A stretch of DNA of 64,000 bases from Venturia oleaginea (lineage: Eukaryota; Ascomycota; Dothideomycetes; Venturiales; Venturiaceae): NCBI GenBank assembly GCA_013176395.1, contig JABMLP010000022.1, forward strand, positions 992,001 through 1,056,000. The letters run 5' to 3'. How positions within the stretch are numbered: the first letter of the stretch is position 1; every line of letters starts with the position of its first letter. Below, in pieces: positions 62,506-64,000 of the stretch. Position numbers and translations under genes: made by a program. The notes under the pieces are model-generated. The model saw only the letters and a program-made list of their open reading frames with translations, ran no database searches and had not been told where the DNA came from.

Positions 62506-64000
62506 AAAGTTAGCAAAGAATGGAGACATCCTGATGGTGTCTTGAACAGTAGCATTATAAGCGAATGCTGCAAGAGGTAAAAGCGATACCCAATTGCTTT
62601 GATCGTCATCGACGTATATGCGAAGGTACTGTTCCATTGTCTGGTTCATTCTTTCTGTTTGTCCATCCGTCTGAGGGTGGTAAGCTGTTGATAAACTTCT
62701 TCTGATCTTTAGCATCTCACAGAGCTCTTCCCAGAAATGAGAGGTGAAGAGGCTGTCTCGATCTGAGATAATATTATCAGGAATGCCATGCTTGCTGACG
62801 ACATCTCGTACGAATACTCCTGCCAAGTATCGCGTGTCGTAGCCTTTTGGTAGTGGGATAAAGATCGCGTACTTCGTGAGTCGATCTATCACAACCATGA
62901 TATGTTCGTACTGAACACCATCCAAGCTTGGAGAAGGTGGCAAAGGTCCAACGAAATCCATGGATATGGTTTTCCATGCGCCGTGAGGCGCTTTGTTGGG
63001 TTGGAGAAGTCCGTAGGGCTTCTTGTGTCGTTCGTATTTGGCTTTCTTGCAAAGAACACACTTTCCTATTTCCTTGAAAACTTCCTGTCGCATGTGAGGG
63101 AAGTAGAAGGTATTCTGGAGTCGTGAAAGGACAATCTCTGGTCGGCAATGGCCGTTAAGCGGAGATTCATGTTGGTGTAGGATGTACTGTTTCCTTAGGC
63201 TTGCGGGAAGATATACCAGGTCGTTGAAGATAAACAAGCCATCTTCAATACGGGTATTCAGATCCGCTGATTGAATATAGTCTTGTACATCTGGATCCTT
63301 TTGTTGCGCGTTCCTGACCTCTTGCCAATAAGAGGGCTTTCCAGACTGGAGTAATGATACCTGGTGTATAAGGGCATTACCTTCCTGTCGGAATAAAGCG
63401 CGTTCGACTCTCTCTTTTTCTCCTGCCATAAAGTCTTCTCTTCGACTTAATGCATCGGCGTTGATATTTTCCTTTCCTTTCTTGTAAAGGATTTGGAAAC
63501 TGTAAGATGACAGCTCTTCTGACCATCTTAGTTGCCGTCGATTCAATTCCTTTGTTGTCGTGAAATTCCGCAGGTTCTTATGGTCGGAATACACAGTGAT
63601 CTTGTGTTTCGCTCCTTCAAGATAATGCTTCCAGTGCTTGAAGGCATCAACTATTGCCATAAGTTCTTTGTCTGACGTGGAGTAGTTGATTTCTGCTTTC
63701 AGGAATTTTCGTGCATGGTAAGCTACCGGTCTTAGCTTTCCATTTGAATCGGGTTGGCTGAGGCATGCTCCGAGGGCTCGATCGGATGCATCCGCCTCGA
63801 CTGTGGCTGGTTTTTTTGGGTCAAACAGTTGCAGAATAGGTGGTGTGGTTAACCGTGTCTTGAGTGCGTCAAAGGGCTTCTGCGCATGCTCATTCCATTC
63901 GAAAGTAATCCCTTTCTTCATCAATCCCGTAAGGGGTTCTGCAACCTCGGAAAAGCCTTCGATGAATTGTCGGTAGTAGTTTGCGAAGGCGTGAAATGAC
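62506..64000 (-). pseudogene. G3 pol, duplicated copy, cut by the window end
   Basis: Same as 52117-53611: integrase, RNase H and the end of reverse transcriptase. The upstream part lies beyond base 64000. Confidence 0.85.

Larger units (their letters stand above)
59698..64000. repeat. Second copy of a 10,389-bp tandem duplication (runs off the window)
   Basis: Every frame and insertion in 49309-53611 reappears 10,389 bp downstream with the same translation, including the solo LTR and its duplication. The unit is G2 pol end, G3, G1 fragment, G2 copy 2. Confidence 0.85.

Overview
The window reads as nuclear DNA of a filamentous ascomycete (Pezizomycotina). Host genes have 45-150 bp GT-AG introns, short intergenic spacers and typical fungal families. 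The exact lineage cannot be read from the sequence; a leotiomycete would fit, but that is a guess.

Bases 1-17,000 are a gene-bearing arm. In order it holds an ERF4-like palmitoyltransferase subunit (+), an intact Tc1/mariner-type transposon, an acyl-CoA dehydrogenase (+, 4 exons), a decayed pogo/Fot1-type transposon, a zinc alcohol/formaldehyde dehydrogenase (+, 5 exons), a PPIL1-type cyclophilin (-, 3 exons) that shares a 159-bp divergent promoter with a TRIP4/ASC-1-type zinc-finger gene (+), and a dienelactone hydrolase (-, 3 exons). Exon joins were set from splice signals and from continuity of recognisable protein families.

From about 17,120 to the end the window is almost entirely nested mobile DNA: a second pogo-type element, LTR relics, a Tad/I-like LINE with RNase H (plus a truncated copy and a short LINE-derived element), and at least five Ty3/gypsy chromovirus families. 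I call these G1 (29616-34997), G2 (34998-41189 and 55603-60550, with a diverged relative G2'), G3 (50162-55265, repeated at 60551-64000), G4 (27610-29615) and G5 (43562-49138). G5 is structurally complete, with one difference between its LTRs. Many insertions carry target-site duplications, so the order of events can be partly reconstructed.

Most notable: (i) G3 carries, antisense to pol, a small gene whose N-terminus has the exact Cys spacing of a fungal Zn(II)2Cys6 cluster; (ii) G1, G2, G4 and G5 each have a primer-binding site complementary to a 9-12 nt stretch of their own LTR at the expected transcript start, as in Tf1-type self-priming; (iii) bases 49309-53611 recur at a fixed offset of 10,389 bp, joined through a chimeric gypsy pol; (iv) the two pogo-type elements share a nearly identical catalytic block but have different DNA-binding domains and different terminal repeats. 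No rRNA, tRNA or CRISPR was seen.
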